DNA of 5,181 nucleotides from Deltaproteobacteria bacterium. GTDB lineage: Bacteria; Desulfobacterota; Syntrophobacteria; BM002. The stretch spans positions 1,001,976-1,007,156 of the forward strand of contig CP070843.1 of the NCBI GenBank assembly GCA_020350905.1, written 5' to 3'. The notes under the pieces are model-generated. The model had not been told where the DNA came from and did no database searches. It saw only the letters and a program-made list of their open reading frames with translations. How positions within the stretch are numbered: position 1 is the first letter of the stretch; each line of letters opens with the position of its first letter. The position numbers were made by a program, and so were the translations under genes. Positions 4,651-5,181 of the stretch are shown here, one piece after another.

Positions 4651-5181
4651 AACTCCACCGAATCCCACAGCCCTGACAACATTTTGGTGGTGTGGCGGTT
4701 TGATGTCTTTTTCTGAAGTCTTGATACTTCTCTCCCAACCAGATCTCCTCCAGGGGCCTCTTAAATATGTTGCCGAGAATTATTGAGGAATAGTCTACCG
4801 TGGAGAAAGGAGAGATGCAGCAGGGAAGAACGTTTCCTTGGGCAGTGATGTAAACAACCTCCCAGGGACGCAAGCACCTTCTCCAGGGCGCAGCATCGTG
4901 GGGGCTCCTCCGGACGCTGTGCACTGGGTCAGTGAGACCCGAGGCACTGAAGGAGATACCAAGCTCTCGGGCCCGTTCCAGACACCCATGAATCAGTTGG
5001 AATACCTCCATATCAGGATCGGTAAGAGAACTCTGCGAATTTGCCAGACCGTAGCCCTCATCGTCCAAAAAATAAACAAGTCTTTGGAGATGTAATTCCC
5101 GAATGCCCATGAGAGCTGCAAGCTCGATGAGTTTTGGGAGTTCAGTGATATTTTCCTGGTTACCCAAGAACCAGAGCGATA
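4646..5181 (-). CDS. Radical SAM protein, C-terminal part with a shortened SPASM domain, 5'-truncated by the window edge
   Basis: The frame stays open to the right edge (SLWFL precedes the TTG at 5165-5167), so that TTG is not the start, and the CX3CX2C radical SAM motif lies outside. GNQENITELPKLIELAALMGIRELHLQRLVYF fits late beta-alpha units of the radical SAM barrel. The C-terminal cysteines follow the SPASM spacing. Counting from that TTG as residue 1, C98 is followed by 12 residues and G111-NVLP-C116-C117, then LGNIFKRPLEEIW, then C163-C164-QG-C167. The CX5CX3C part of a full SPASM domain is absent, since the protein ends six residues later; this fits a 'twitch'-like domain with one auxiliary 4Fe-4S cluster. 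Such proteins modify peptides, enzymes or small molecules. The substrate cannot be inferred here, and the downstream cytochrome gene is not an obvious target. Confidence 0.82.
   Translation of the reverse strand, partial: SLWFLGNQENITELPKLIELAALMGIRELHLQRLVYFLDDEGYGLANSQSSLTDPDMEVFQLIHGCLERARELGISFSASGLTDPVHSVRRSPHDAAPWRRCLRPWEVVYITAQGNVLPCCISPFSTVDYSSIILGNIFKRPLEEIWLGEKYQDFRKRHQTATPPKCCQGCGIRWSL

Overview
This is a roughly 5.2 kb bacterial chromosomal window with five protein genes. Two are cut by the window edges. The three complete genes each encode an exported or membrane protein with a single CXXCH haem c site. Layout: sulfatase-family hydrolase (+, 5' end missing) | cytochrome P460-like lipoprotein (-) | DUF2231 membrane domain fused to cytochrome c (+) | secreted multidomain beta protein with a C-terminal cytochrome c (-) | radical SAM protein with a shortened SPASM domain (-, 5' end missing).

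The organism is most likely an uncultured Gram-negative bacterium that depends on c-type cytochromes, of the Desulfobacterota / Nitrospirota / Methylomirabilota kind. That rests on the monohaem cytochromes, the lipobox-like and Sec-type signal peptides, the intermediate GC content, and intergenic repeats of a style common in such genomes. The assignment is low confidence because no rRNA or marker gene is present.

The spaces between genes are unusually rich in short palindromic repeats. At 960-988 a repeat supplies the last codons and the stop of the sulfatase gene. The 415-base gap at 987-1401 holds a CCCTCCCC-type hairpin, a perfect 24-bp inverted repeat and a third, larger imperfect palindrome. 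The divergent gap at 2083-2359 holds two copies of a G-rich hairpin repeat in opposite orientation. The convergent gap at 3095-3274 holds two more CCCTCCCC-type hairpins. A 7-bp tandem repeat at 4623-4650 contains the stop codon of the radical SAM gene.

The three cytochromes could form an extracytoplasmic electron-transfer set: a membrane-anchored monohaem protein (DUF2231-cyt c), an anchored P460-type haem lipoprotein that may act on a small nitrogen or oxygen ligand, and a secreted or periplasmic haem protein with binding-type beta domains. They lie on alternating strands, so they are not one operon, and this functional link is inferred from proximity only. The sulfatase and radical SAM genes have no visible functional tie to them.
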